A model generated the notes under the pieces. The model did not search any database and was not told the DNA's origin. It saw nothing but the letters and a program-made list of their open reading frames with translations. From Brachybacterium vulturis (GTDB lineage: Bacteria > Actinomycetota > Actinomycetes > Actinomycetales > Dermabacteraceae), in the NCBI RefSeq assembly GCF_002407185.1, contig NZ_CP023563.1:2976001-3040000 (forward strand): a stretch of 64,000 bases of DNA, in the 5' to 3' direction. Position numbers and translations under genes: made by a program. Of the stretch, positions 1 through 8,245 are shown in pieces (position 1 is the stretch's first letter; each line of letters starts with the position of its first letter).

Positions 1-21
1 CCGAGGTGCCCGATCAGCGCC

Positions 22-1101
22 TCAGTAGACCATCCCCATGAACTCGCGGACCTTCGCGAGCGTCGCCTCGGCCTCGGCGTTCGCCGTCGCGTTGCCCGCG
101 CGGAGCACCTCGAAGAGGTATCCGGGATCCCGCTCCAGCTCTGCCCGCCGGGCGCGCACCGGCGCGAGATGCTCGTTGAGCACCTCGGCGGTGCGGAGCT
201 TCAGGGTGCCGGCGCCGCGATCGCCGATCTCCTCGGCGATCTCCTCCGGGGCCCGACCGCTGGCCTCCGCGGCGATGGTCAGCAGGTTGGCGACCTCGGG
301 GCGGCCCTCCGGGTCGTAGGTGATCCGCCGGTCGGCGTCGGTCTTGGCCTTCTTGATCTTCTTCAGCGTCTCGTCGGCATCCATCCGCAGCATGACGGTG
401 TTGCCGCGGGACTTGCTCATCTTGTGCTCGCCGTCCAGCCCCAGGATGGTCGGGGCCTCGGAGAGCAGGGCATCGGGCTCGGGGAAGAACGCCTCCCCGC
501 CGGCGTAGCGCTCGTTGAAGCGGCGGGCGATGACGCGGGTCTGCTCGATGTGCGGCAGCTGGTCCCGGCCCACCGGCACCAGGTTGCCGTGGCAGAACAG
601 GATGTCGGCGGCCTGGTGGACGGGGTAGGTCAGCAGCAGCCCGCCCATCGCGGACTTCCCGGCGGCCGCGAGCTCGGCCTTCACCGTGGGGTTGCGCTCG
701 AGCTCGGGCTGGGTCACCAGGGAGAGGAAGGGCAGCATCAGCTGGTTCAGCGCCGGCACCGCGGAGTGGGTGAAGATCGTCGAGCGCTCCGGATCGATGC
801 CGACGGCCAGGTAGTCGGTCAGCAGCTCCCGCACCGACCCCCTGATGTCGCCGATGACCTCGCGGTCGGTGATCACCTGGTAGTCCGCGACGATCACCCA
901 CGTCTCCACCCCGGCGTCCTGGAGCCGGACGCGATTGCGCAGCGAGCCGAAGTAGTGGCCGATGTGCAGGGCGCCGGTGGGGCGGTCGCCGGTGAGCATG
1001 CGCAGCCCCGAGGGGTCGGACCCGATCTGGGACCAGATCCTGTCGCTGCGCTGCTGGGCGGTGTCGTAGCTGGTGCGGGTGTCGTTCGGTGCGGTCACCA
1101 C
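22..1101 (-). CDS. trpS: tryptophanyl-tRNA synthetase
   Basis: Charges tRNA-Trp with tryptophan in the cytoplasm. The 359-residue product has the usual bacterial TrpRS length. The class I HIGH signature (ALHIGHYFGS, residues 46-49) and the KMSKS loop (HKMSKSRGN, about residue 226) are both intact. The start is a GTG directly followed by a second GTG, so initiation could be one codon later. The start overlaps the last 7 bases of the upstream LacI-type regulator gene, which implies co-transcription and coupling with a sugar regulator. That pairing has no obvious metabolic logic and may be only positional. Identity is secure; the exact start is less so. Confidence 0.97.
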   Translation of the reverse strand: MVTAPNDTRTSYDTAQQRSDRIWSQIGSDPSGLRMLTGDRPTGALHIGHYFGSLRNRVRLQDAGVETWVIVADYQVITDREVIGDIRGSVRELLTDYLAVGIDPERSTIFTHSAVPALNQLMLPFLSLVTQPELERNPTVKAELAAAGKSAMGGLLLTYPVHQAADILFCHGNLVPVGRDQLPHIEQTRVIARRFNERYAGGEAFFPEPDALLSEAPTILGLDGEHKMSKSRGNTVMLRMDADETLKKIKKAKTDADRRITYDPEGRPEVANLLTIAAEASGRAPEEIAEEIGDRGAGTLKLRTAEVLNEHLAPVRARRAELERDPGYLFEVLRAGNATANAEAEATLAKVREFMGMVY

Positions 1102-2114
1102 ACCATGCTAGCGGCCTCCTCGGGCGCCGCCGCGGTCGAGCCGCGCACGATCAGCTGGGGTCGCACCACGACCTCGGTCCGTGCCGGGCGGCGCGAGTCC
1201 TCGCCGCCCCCGAGCGCGGTGCGCACGGCGGCGCGGGCGATGGAGCCGACGGCCTGGCGCACGGTGGTCAGCGGCGGGCTGGTCAGCGATGCCCAGAAGA
1301 CGTCGTCGTACCCGGCCACCGAGACGTCGCGCGGGACGCTGAGCCCCTGGGAGCGGACCCCCTCCAGCGCGCCGGCGGCCATCACGTCGGACCCGCAGAG
1401 GATCGCCGTCGCCCCGCGGTCCACGAGATCCCTGGCCGCCTCGTATCCCCCGGCGTAGGAGAAGTCGGTGAAGGAGACCGGCTGAGGCCGCTCGCCCCAG
1501 TCGGCCGTGACGGCCTCGAAGACCCGCAGCTTCTCGCGCACCGGCCAGGTGTGCTCATCGCCCACGGCCAACCCCACCTGCTGGTGCCCGAGCTCCTGCA
1601 GGTGGGTGAGCACGGCGCGCACCGCGTGCTCCTCGTCGCTGGAGAGGAAGGCGGCGTCGAGCTCCTCCCGGACCCCGTTGATGAGCACCAGCGGTGTCCC
1701 GCCGGCGATGATCTCGCGATAGTGGTCGACCGGCCCGCGGTGCTGGGCATGGTGCCCGGAGACGACGATGATCGCGTCGACCCCGCAGTGCAAGAACCTC
1801 TGCAAGAATTCTCGCTCCCGTTCCACGGTGCGGGCCCGAATGGCCACCAGGGCGGTGGCGCCGCGCTCGAAGAGCTCGGCCTCGATGCGCTCGGCCCAGG
1901 CCGCGAAGACCTGGTTGTCCAGGTCCGGGACGAGCACGCCGACCAGCGGCCCCGAACCGCTCGCCCCCGGGCCCAGATCCCGTCCCAGACGACGTGCCAC
2001 ATCCAGCACGGCCTGGCGGGTCGCCTCGTTCACCCCGGCCTTGCCGTTGAGCACCCGCGAGACCGTCGCCTCGCTGACCCCGGCGGCCCGGGCGATGTCG
2101 ATGAGTCGTGCCAT
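1095..2114 (-). CDS. LacI-family transcriptional regulator of the adjacent maltodextrin operon
   Basis: Sugar-responsive repressor of 339 residues. The N-terminal LacI helix-turn-helix begins MARLIDIARAAGVSEATVSR and is followed by the hinge. The periplasmic-binding-protein-like effector domain starts near GPLVGVLVPDLDNQVFA and ends with the C-terminal typical of the family. The ATG at 2114 follows a GGGAGGG ribosome-binding site and places the HTH at the extreme N-terminus, as in homologues; in-frame sequence upstream is not LacI-like. The gene diverges from the binding-protein/permease/glucosidase operon, and a TGCAAG..CTTGCG operator lies between them. It therefore most likely represses that operon and itself. 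The gene body contains two TGCAAGAA copies (1789-1809) resembling the operator. Confidence 0.93.
   Translation of the reverse strand: MARLIDIARAAGVSEATVSRVLNGKAGVNEATRQAVLDVARRLGRDLGPGASGSGPLVGVLVPDLDNQVFAAWAERIEAELFERGATALVAIRARTVEREREFLQRFLHCGVDAIIVVSGHHAQHRGPVDHYREIIAGGTPLVLINGVREELDAAFLSSDEEHAVRAVLTHLQELGHQQVGLAVGDEHTWPVREKLRVFEAVTADWGERPQPVSFTDFSYAGGYEAARDLVDRGATAILCGSDVMAAGALEGVRSQGLSVPRDVSVAGYDDVFWASLTSPPLTTVRQAVGSIARAAVRTALGGGEDSRRPARTEVVVRPQLIVRGSTAAAPEEAASMVW
1789..1809. promoter_or_regulatory. operator-like direct repeat inside the lacI-type gene
   Basis: TGCAAGAAC at 1789-1797 and TGCAAGAAT at 1801-1809 repeat 12 bases apart inside the regulator coding region. The same word occurs in the promoter operator on the minus strand. 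In the protein they encode FLQ and FLH using the otherwise uncommon Leu codon TTG. It is a possible auxiliary operator about 375 bp from the main one, which would suit DNA looping. This is inference from sequence similarity only. Confidence 0.4.
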
Positions 2115-2166
2115 GCCCTCCCCCTCCCGGACCGCGCGCGTCGTCGCCCGTGGCCGAATCGATACC

Positions 2167-2215
2167 TGCAAGTTCTTGCGCATTCTTGCACAGGGAGGGG
2201 TCCTCGTTCTAGTGT
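2167..2215 (+). promoter_or_regulatory. promoter and LacI-type operator of the maltodextrin operon
   Basis: A near-perfect palindrome TGCAAG-TT-CTTGCG (2167-2180) is followed by another CTTGCA half-site (2185-2190). The second half-site overlaps a -35-like TTGCAC (2186-2191), with a -10-like TAGTGT 18 bases downstream (2210-2215). The layout suits repression by the adjacent LacI-type protein. Confidence 0.7.
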
Positions 2216-2271
2216 GGGGGCATCGAGCGCCGCCACGAGAGGCGGCAGCTCCACGATTCAAAGGAGAAGAC

Positions 2272-3552
2272 GTGCAGATTCGTCGAAAGAGCTTCCTCGC
2301 CCTCAGCGGCCTCGCCGCCGGCACCACCCTGCTCGCCGCCTGCGGCGGCTCGGACACCGATGGCGGCACCGGCGATGGCACCGGTGGCGGTGCCTCCGAC
2401 GGCGGCGGGGCCGCCGGCGGTTCCTCGGCCGGCCAGCTGGTCATCTGGGCCGACGAGGAGAAGGCTCCCGCGCTGGAGCCCTCCGCGAAGGCCTGGGGCG
2501 AGGAGAACGGCATCGAGGTCGTCGTCGAGGTCGTCCCCGGGGACGAGCTGCAGGGGAACTTCGTCACCGCCAACCAGGCCGGCAACGGCCCGGACGTCAC
2601 CATGGGTGCCCACGACTGGATCGGCAACCTCGTGCAGAACGGCGCGATCTCGCCGGTGCAGCTTCCCTCGAACGTGGCGGACACCATCGCGACGGTCGGC
2701 GTCGAGGCCGTCACCTACGACGGGCAGACCTACGGCGTGCCCTACGCGGTGGAGACCCTCGCGCTGTTCGCCAACAACGAGCTGACGGACGTCGCGGAGC
2801 CCGGTTCGATCGAGGAGCTCATCTCCGCCGCCGAGGCCGGCGGCGCCGAGAACATCCTCTCGCTCCCGATCGGCGAGTCCGGCGACCCGTACCACATGCA
2901 GCCGATCTACACCTCGGCCGGCGGCTACCTGTTCGGCAAGGACGCCGAGGGCAACCTCGACCCCTCCGATCTGGGCGTGGGCAAGGAGGGCTCCCTCGTC
3001 GCGGCGGACAAGATCTCCGAGCTCGGCGAGAAGGGCGTGCTGAAGAACTCCATCACCGGCGACAACTCGATCTCCCTGTTCGCGGAGGGCAAGGCGGCGT
3101 ATCTGATCTCCGGCCCGTGGGCCCTGGCCGACGTGCGCGATTCGGGCATCGACTTCACCGTCTCCCCTGTCCCCGGCTTCGAGGGCATGGAGCCGGCGGC
3201 GCCGTTCGCGGGTGTGAACTCGTTCTACGTGGCCTCGAATGCGGCCAACGCCGGCTTCGCCCAGCAGTTCATGACCGACATCGCGAGCTCGCCCGACGTC
3301 GCCAAGGCCATGTACGAGGCCAATCCCCTGCCCCCGGTGAACCTCCAGCTGCGTGAGGAGATCGCGAGCTCGGACGAGCACGTGATGATCTTCGCCGAGG
3401 CCGCCGAGTCCGCGGAGCCGATGCCCGCCATCCCGGCGATGTCCGCGATCTGGGAACCGCTGGGCATCGCCCAGGCGAACATCGTCGGCGGCGCGGACCC
3501 GCACCCGACCATGGAGTCCGCGGGCGAGGAGATCACCGCCGCGATCGGCTGA
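2272..3552 (+). CDS. extracellular sugar-binding lipoprotein of an ABC importer (MalE-like)
   Basis: Solute-binding protein (family 1) that captures maltose or maltodextrin-type sugars outside the membrane. The start is the GTG at 2272, placed by the strong AAGGAGAAG at 2261-2269. The 426-residue product opens with MQIRRKS, a hydrophobic stretch and the lipobox LLAAC, so it is a lipid-anchored receptor. A Gly/Ser/Asp-rich linker (about residues 24-55) precedes the mature domain beginning QLVIWADEEKA, typical of MalE-type proteins. It is the first gene of an operon with two MalFG-like permeases and a GH13 glucosidase. No ATPase is encoded here, so a shared MsiK-type ATPase elsewhere is expected (inference). 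Confidence 0.93.
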   Translation: MQIRRKSFLALSGLAAGTTLLAACGGSDTDGGTGDGTGGGASDGGGAAGGSSAGQLVIWADEEKAPALEPSAKAWGEENGIEVVVEVVPGDELQGNFVTANQAGNGPDVTMGAHDWIGNLVQNGAISPVQLPSNVADTIATVGVEAVTYDGQTYGVPYAVETLALFANNELTDVAEPGSIEELISAAEAGGAENILSLPIGESGDPYHMQPIYTSAGGYLFGKDAEGNLDPSDLGVGKEGSLVAADKISELGEKGVLKNSITGDNSISLFAEGKAAYLISGPWALADVRDSGIDFTVSPVPGFEGMEPAAPFAGVNSFYVASNAANAGFAQQFMTDIASSPDVAKAMYEANPLPPVNLQLREEIASSDEHVMIFAEAAESAEPMPAIPAMSAIWEPLGIAQANIVGGADPHPTMESAGEEITAAIG

Positions 3553-3562
3553 TCCGACCGGA

Positions 3563-3607
3563 GTGATCCGCCGCCCCCGCCGCCCTGCGGCCGGTGCGGC
3601 GGATCGC
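3563..3607 (+). terminator. stable hairpin between binding-protein and permease genes
   Basis: A 12-base stem (3563-3574 with 3596-3607, one G-U wobble) sits just after the binding-protein stop. There is no U tract, and the permease genes follow on the same strand. It may be an mRNA-stabilising or attenuating hairpin giving more binding protein than permease, as known for malE of enteric bacteria. Confidence 0.5.
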
Positions 3608-3674
3608 TCCGCTGCCTGCCCCACCACCCGCCACCCTGACTCCTCTACTGTCCCTCGAAAGGCAGAGTCGCCTC

Positions 3675-5252
3675 ATGACCTCGACGCATGCCCCCGCGCA
3701 CCGGACCCGGTCCACCTCGGTCCCGGCCGTGGTCACCCGCATCGCGGTGCTCGGCATCACCCTCGCGGTGACGGTCTTCATCGCACCGGTGCTGATCTCC
3801 CAGCAGTCCTGGATGTGGCTGGCGGTGCTGGTGCTCGCCGCCATCGCCATCTTCGCCCTGTACTCCACGAAGCGCTTCGTGCCAGGCAAGTACCTCTTCC
3901 CGGGCACCTTCTTCCTCTCCGTGTTCCTGATCCTCCCGATCGTGCTGACGATCGGGTACTCGTTCACGAACTACGGCGACGGCACCCGCGGGACCAAGGA
4001 GCAGGCGATCGGCTCGATCGTCGCCAGCTCCGTCCAGCAGTCGGCCGACTCGCCGCGGTACACGATGACGGTGGCGACCTCCGGCTCCCCCACCGAGGGA
4101 CCGTTCGAGCTCTACCTGGTGAATCCCGACGACGGCACCGTCTACCACGGTGATGCCGAGACGCCGCTCGAAGAGGTCGACTCCGGAGCGGTCACCGTGG
4201 CCGACGGCCGGGTCACCGAGGTCGAGGGCCTCACCGTGCTCGACGCCGGCCAGGTGAACACGATCTACAACGAGCTGATGGAGCTCGCGGTCCCGGTCGA
4301 CGACTCCTCGGCCGTCCGCCCCCTCGGCGTGAACCAGGCCTTCGTGGGCACCACCGTGCTGCAGTACGACGAGGCGACCGACACCATCACGGACACCTCG
4401 ACCGGCGAGGAGTACACCGTCGGGGAGGTCGGGGACTCCCAGTACTTCGTGGACTCCTCGGGCGAGCGGGCGTTCTCCCAGGGCTGGCTGCAGAGCGTGG
4501 GCCTGTCCAACTACGAGCGGCTGTTCACCAACGCCACGGTCGCCGGGCAGTTCTTCTCGGCCTTCGTGTGGACCCTGGTGTTCGCGGGCGGCTCGGTGCT
4601 GCTGACCTTCGCACTGGGCTTCGCCCTCGCCGTGATCCTCAACGATCAGCGGCTGAAGGGCCGCCGGTTCTACCGGTCGGTGCTGATCATGCCGTACGCG
4701 ATCCCCGGCTTCATCTCGCTGCTGGTGTGGTCGAACTTCTACAACCGCGACTTCGGCCTGATCAACGAGATGCTCGGCCTGGACCTGGACTGGTTCGGGG
4801 ATCCGAGCCTCGCGAAGGTCGCGGTGCTGCTGACGAACCTGTGGATGGGCTTCCCCTACATGTTCATCGTCTCCACCGGCGCGCTGCAGGCGATCCCGGA
4901 CGAGCTGACGGAGGCCGCCAGGATGGACGGCGCCTCGCCCCTGCAGGCCACCAGGAAGATCGTGCTGCCGCTGCTGCTGGTGGCCGTGGCCCCGCTGCTG
5001 GTCTCGTCCTTCGCCTTCAACTTCAACAACTTCAACGCGATCGAGCTGCTCACCGAGGGCGGTCCGTTCCCCGACGGCTCCGGCCGCGGCGCCACGGACA
5101 TCCTGATCTCGATGGTCTACCGCATCGCCTTCGGCGGCTCCGGAGCCGACTTCGGCTTCGCCTCCGCGGTCTCGGTGTGCCTGTTCGTCCTCACCGGCGT
5201 CCTGGCCGCCATCCAGTTCCGATTCACCAACGTCCTCGAAGACATCAACTGA
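3675..5252 (+). CDS. ABC sugar permease, MalF-like, with large extracytoplasmic loop
   Basis: Membrane permease subunit of 525 residues. Hydrophobic segments lie near residues 15-75 and 80-100. A long polar extracytoplasmic region follows (about residues 105-270), corresponding in position to the P2 loop of enteric MalF. The remaining membrane helices come next, with the EAA loop EAARMDGASPLQATRKIV near residue 411. The P2-like loop explains the length and supports maltose/maltodextrin specificity. The ATG at 3675 is chosen from AAAGG about 13 bases upstream and because it begins the conserved part. The next permease gene follows after 20 bases. Confidence 0.93.
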   Translation: MTSTHAPAHRTRSTSVPAVVTRIAVLGITLAVTVFIAPVLISQQSWMWLAVLVLAAIAIFALYSTKRFVPGKYLFPGTFFLSVFLILPIVLTIGYSFTNYGDGTRGTKEQAIGSIVASSVQQSADSPRYTMTVATSGSPTEGPFELYLVNPDDGTVYHGDAETPLEEVDSGAVTVADGRVTEVEGLTVLDAGQVNTIYNELMELAVPVDDSSAVRPLGVNQAFVGTTVLQYDEATDTITDTSTGEEYTVGEVGDSQYFVDSSGERAFSQGWLQSVGLSNYERLFTNATVAGQFFSAFVWTLVFAGGSVLLTFALGFALAVILNDQRLKGRRFYRSVLIMPYAIPGFISLLVWSNFYNRDFGLINEMLGLDLDWFGDPSLAKVAVLLTNLWMGFPYMFIVSTGALQAIPDELTEAARMDGASPLQATRKIVLPLLLVAVAPLLVSSFAFNFNNFNAIELLTEGGPFPDGSGRGATDILISMVYRIAFGGSGADFGFASAVSVCLFVLTGVLAAIQFRFTNVLEDIN

Positions 5253-5272
5253 GCCCGCGGAAGGGGTCCACC

Positions 5273-6172
5273 ATGAGCTCCACCACAGCTCCGCAGCGCG
5301 GTGCGAAGCATCGCATGCCCTTCAGCCGCTGGTTCGCCGAACTCGGCTGGCGGCACGTCGTCGGCGCGGCGGCGATCGCCTTCGCCATCTTCCCGATCAT
5401 GTTCGTGATCTCGGCGTCGCTGAACGAGAGCGGTTCGATCGCCGCCGCCGGCCTGCTCCCCACGGAAGGGGTCACCCTCGAGCACTATGTCGCGATGCTC
5501 AGCGGCGAGCGCGCGAACTTCCTGCGCTGGTACCTCAACACGATCATCGTGTGCGGCGTCGTCGCCACCGGCCAGGTCTTCCTCTCGCTGCTGGCCGCCT
5601 ATGCCTTCAGCCGTCTGCGCTTCCGCGGTCGACGCGGCGGCATGCTCGCGGTGCTGCTGATCATGATGTTCCCCGCGATCCTGTCGATGATCGCGGTGTA
5701 CACGATGATCGCGGGCCTGGGCGAGGCGGTGCCGATGCTGGGCCTGAACACCCTGGCCGGCTACATCGCGGTGCTGATGGGCGGCGCCTTCGGCCAGGTG
5801 TGGCTGCTCAAGGGCTTCTTCGACACGATCCCGAAGTCGCTGGACGAGGCGGCGATCATCGACGGGGCGACCCACTGGCAGACCTTCCGCAAGATCCTGG
5901 TGCCGTCCATGACCCCGATCCTGGCCACCACGCTGCTGCTGGCCCTGGTGCTCTCGTTGAGCGAGTTCCTGATCGGCTCGATCTTCCTCACCGACGATTC
6001 GAAGAAGACCCTCGCGGTGGGCATGTACGGGATGTTCTCCTCGGACCGCTCGAACAACCTGGGCGTCTTCGCCGCCGGCTCCGTGATGGTCATGATCCCG
6101 GTGATCATCCTCTACCAGTTCCTGCAGCGGTACATCGTCGGCGGCTCGACCGCCGGTGCTGTGAAGGGCTGA
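5273..6172 (+). CDS. ABC sugar permease, MalG-like
   Basis: Second permease subunit of the same importer, 299 residues with about six membrane helices. The EAA loop, EAAIIDGATHWQTFRKILVP near residue 191, contacts the ATPase. A GGAAGGGG ribosome-binding site precedes the ATG. The C-terminus (GGSTAGAVKG) is typical of MalG. The TGA stop lies inside the start of a dispersed repeat also found at 61.8 kb. Function and partner are clear from gene order. Confidence 0.95.
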   Translation: MSSTTAPQRGAKHRMPFSRWFAELGWRHVVGAAAIAFAIFPIMFVISASLNESGSIAAAGLLPTEGVTLEHYVAMLSGERANFLRWYLNTIIVCGVVATGQVFLSLLAAYAFSRLRFRGRRGGMLAVLLIMMFPAILSMIAVYTMIAGLGEAVPMLGLNTLAGYIAVLMGGAFGQVWLLKGFFDTIPKSLDEAAIIDGATHWQTFRKILVPSMTPILATTLLLALVLSLSEFLIGSIFLTDDSKKTLAVGMYGMFSSDRSNNLGVFAAGSVMVMIPVIILYQFLQRYIVGGSTAGAVKG

Positions 6173-6230
6173 TCGACGTACTGCGACGAAGGAGCGGTAG
6201 GAGACCAGCAAGAACACCGAGGCTGACCGC
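6169..6230 (+). repeat. dispersed repeat copy A, starting on the stop codon of the permease gene
   Basis: Starts CTGATCGACGTACTG, then GGTAGGAGACCAGCAAGAA and ends near GGCTGA. Two related copies lie at 61800-61911. Both this copy and the first copy there begin on the TGA stop of an ABC-transporter gene. Alignment was done by eye; the boundaries are approximate. Confidence 0.55.
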
Positions 6231-6275
6231 CGGCCCTGCGACATCCGCCGCCCCGCCGTCCTGCCGCCCCACCTC

Positions 6276-6323
6276 CGCGCCGGCGCCCTGCGGCTGCGCC
6301 TGCGCGCAGCGGACGCCGGCGCG
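6276..6323 (+). terminator. hairpin between the permease and glucosidase genes
   Basis: Perfect 10-base inverted repeat (CGCGCCGGCG at 6276-6285, CGCCGGCGCG at 6314-6323). The loop can itself pair CTGCG with CGCAG. It lacks a U tract. It may partly terminate or process the operon transcript before the glucosidase gene. Confidence 0.45.
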
Positions 6324-6436
6324 AACATGATCCGCGCCTCGCGCGCCCCCTGAACCTCGCCGTCACCCCCGACCCGCCGACGCGGGCCGGGAGGAGACGG
6401 TGCCCCGCACCCCCTGCACCACCGGAAGGACCCTTG

Positions 6437-8140
6437 ATGACCACGTCGCCCCTCACCGCTCCCCTCGCCGCTCCGCGGCCCTCCGAGCAGGAGAGCACCC
6501 CCGAGAAGCAGTGGTGGCGCGATGCCGTCGTCTACCAGGTCTATCCCCGCTCCTTCGCCGACTCGAACGGCGACGGCATGGGAGATCTGCCCGGCGTCAC
6601 CGAGCGTCTGCCCTACCTGCGCGATCTCGGCGTCGACGCGATCTGGCTCTCGCCGTTCTACACCTCTCCGCAGAAGGACGGCGGCTACGACGTGGCCGAC
6701 TACATCGACGTCGACCCCCGCTTCGGTTCCCTCTCCGACGCCGACGAGATGATCGGCCGCGCCCACGAGCTGGGGTTGAGGGTCATCGTCGACATCGTCC
6801 CCAACCACTCCTCCGATCAGCACGTGCTGTTCCAGGAGGCGCTGGCGGCGGGCCCCGGCTCCCCCGAGCGCGACATGTACGTCTTCGCCGAGGGCAAGGG
6901 CGAGGACGGCGAGCTGCCGCCGAACAACTGGACCTCGATCTTCCACGGCCCCGCCTGGACCCGGATCACCGAGGCGGACGGCACCCCCGGACAGTGGTAC
7001 CTGCACATCTTCGACACCAGCCAGCCGGACTGGAACTGGGAGAACCCGCGGGTGCACGAGCTGTTCCGGGACGTGCTGCGGTTCTGGCTGGACCGCGGCG
7101 CCGACGGCTTCCGCGTGGATGTCGCCCACGGCATGGTCAAGCCCGAGGGCCTGCCCGACGCCACGGTGAACGCCGAGGGACTGATCGACATCCCCGAGGG
7201 CGAGGTGCCGGTCTACTTCGACAACGACGGGGTGCTGGACATCTACCGCGAATGGCGGCCCATCCTGGACTCCTACGAGGGCGATCGCATGCTGGTCCTG
7301 GAGGCATGGATCCCCGAGCAGCGGCTGCCCCTGTACATCGGCGACGACAAGGCGCACCAGTCGTTCAACTTCGGATTCCTGCAGGCGCGCTGGGGCGTGC
7401 AGACGATGCGCGCGGCGATCGAGAAGCCGCTCGCCCTGGCCGACGCCGTGGGCTCCCCCACCACCTGGGTGCTCTCGAACCATGACGTGATCCGCCACGC
7501 CAGTCGCTACGGGTTCGCCCCCGACCACGCGTTCGGCGAGGGTCTGGCCCGCGACGAGGTGCCCGATGCGGAGCTGGGACTGCACCGGGCCCGCGCGGCC
7601 ACCCTGCTGATGCTGTCCCTGCCCGGGGCGGCCTACCTCTACCAGGGCGAGGAGCTCGGCCTTCCCGAGGTCCGCGACATCCCCGACGAGCTGCGGGAGG
7701 ATCCCGCCCACCTGCGTGCCGGAGTGCCCGGCCGCGACGGCTCCCGCGTGCCGCTGCCCTGGGTCCGGGACGCACCGGCCCTCGGCTTCTCCTCCACCGG
7801 TCGGAGCTGGCTGCCGCAGCCGGAGGTCTTCGGGGAGCTGGCCGTCGACGCGCAGGAGGGCGTGGCCGGTTCGACGCTCGAGATGTACCGCACCGCGCTG
7901 CACCTGCGTCGCGAGCTCGGCCTGGGCCGCCCCGACGGCGGCGTCACCTTCCTCCGGGACCTGCCGGGCGGCGTGCTCGGGGTCTCCCGCGGGGAGGTCA
8001 CCGTCCTGGTCAACACCACCGACGCCGCCGTGGTCCTGCCGCCGGGGCCGCTCGCCGCGGCCGAGGTGCTGGTGGCCTCCGCCCCCCTCGAGCCGGGCAC
8101 CCTGCCCGCCGACACGGCGGTCTGGCTGCGCACCGAGTGA
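6437..8140 (+). CDS. GH13 alpha-glucosidase (oligo-1,6-/maltodextrin-hydrolysing type)
   Basis: Cytoplasmic glycoside hydrolase family 13 enzyme of 567 residues that releases glucose from imported alpha-glucosides. The TIM-barrel motifs are visible: DIVPNHSSDQH (region I), GFRVDVAHG with the Asp nucleophile near residue 228, VLEAWIPE with the acid/base Glu near 289, and LSNHDVIRH with the third Asp near 350. The start is the ATG at 6437 after GGAAGGA; an in-frame TTG lies just before it. As the last gene of the importer operon it would process the transported sugar. The exact linkage preference cannot be read from sequence. Confidence 0.92.
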   Translation: MTTSPLTAPLAAPRPSEQESTPEKQWWRDAVVYQVYPRSFADSNGDGMGDLPGVTERLPYLRDLGVDAIWLSPFYTSPQKDGGYDVADYIDVDPRFGSLSDADEMIGRAHELGLRVIVDIVPNHSSDQHVLFQEALAAGPGSPERDMYVFAEGKGEDGELPPNNWTSIFHGPAWTRITEADGTPGQWYLHIFDTSQPDWNWENPRVHELFRDVLRFWLDRGADGFRVDVAHGMVKPEGLPDATVNAEGLIDIPEGEVPVYFDNDGVLDIYREWRPILDSYEGDRMLVLEAWIPEQRLPLYIGDDKAHQSFNFGFLQARWGVQTMRAAIEKPLALADAVGSPTTWVLSNHDVIRHASRYGFAPDHAFGEGLARDEVPDAELGLHRARAATLLMLSLPGAAYLYQGEELGLPEVRDIPDELREDPAHLRAGVPGRDGSRVPLPWVRDAPALGFSSTGRSWLPQPEVFGELAVDAQEGVAGSTLEMYRTALHLRRELGLGRPDGGVTFLRDLPGGVLGVSRGEVTVLVNTTDAAVVLPPGPLAAAEVLVASAPLEPGTLPADTAVWLRTE

Positions 8141-8183
8141 GCCCCGGGTCCGCTTCCCGCCACGGGAGTCGGACCGGTCACGC

Positions 8184-8217
8184 CGGGCCGCGGACGAGCG
8201 AGCGTCTCCGCGGCCCG
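8184..8217 (+). terminator. hairpin terminator of the maltodextrin operon
   Basis: Perfect 11-base stem CGGGCCGCGGA (8184-8194) / TCCGCGGCCCG (8207-8217) with a 12-base loop, 43 bases after the glucosidase stop. It has no U tract, as is common in GC-rich actinobacteria. Confidence 0.6.
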
Positions 8218-8245
8218 ACGTGCTCGCGCCGCTAGGATCGCCTCC

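Noticed and set aside
1089..3356. 755-codon plus-strand open frame
   Set aside because: Covers the LacI-type gene in antisense and the binding protein out of frame; no recognisable motif.
5117..7903. 928-codon minus-strand open frame
   Set aside because: Antisense to the permease and glucosidase genes, which have clear family motifs; low-complexity shadow.
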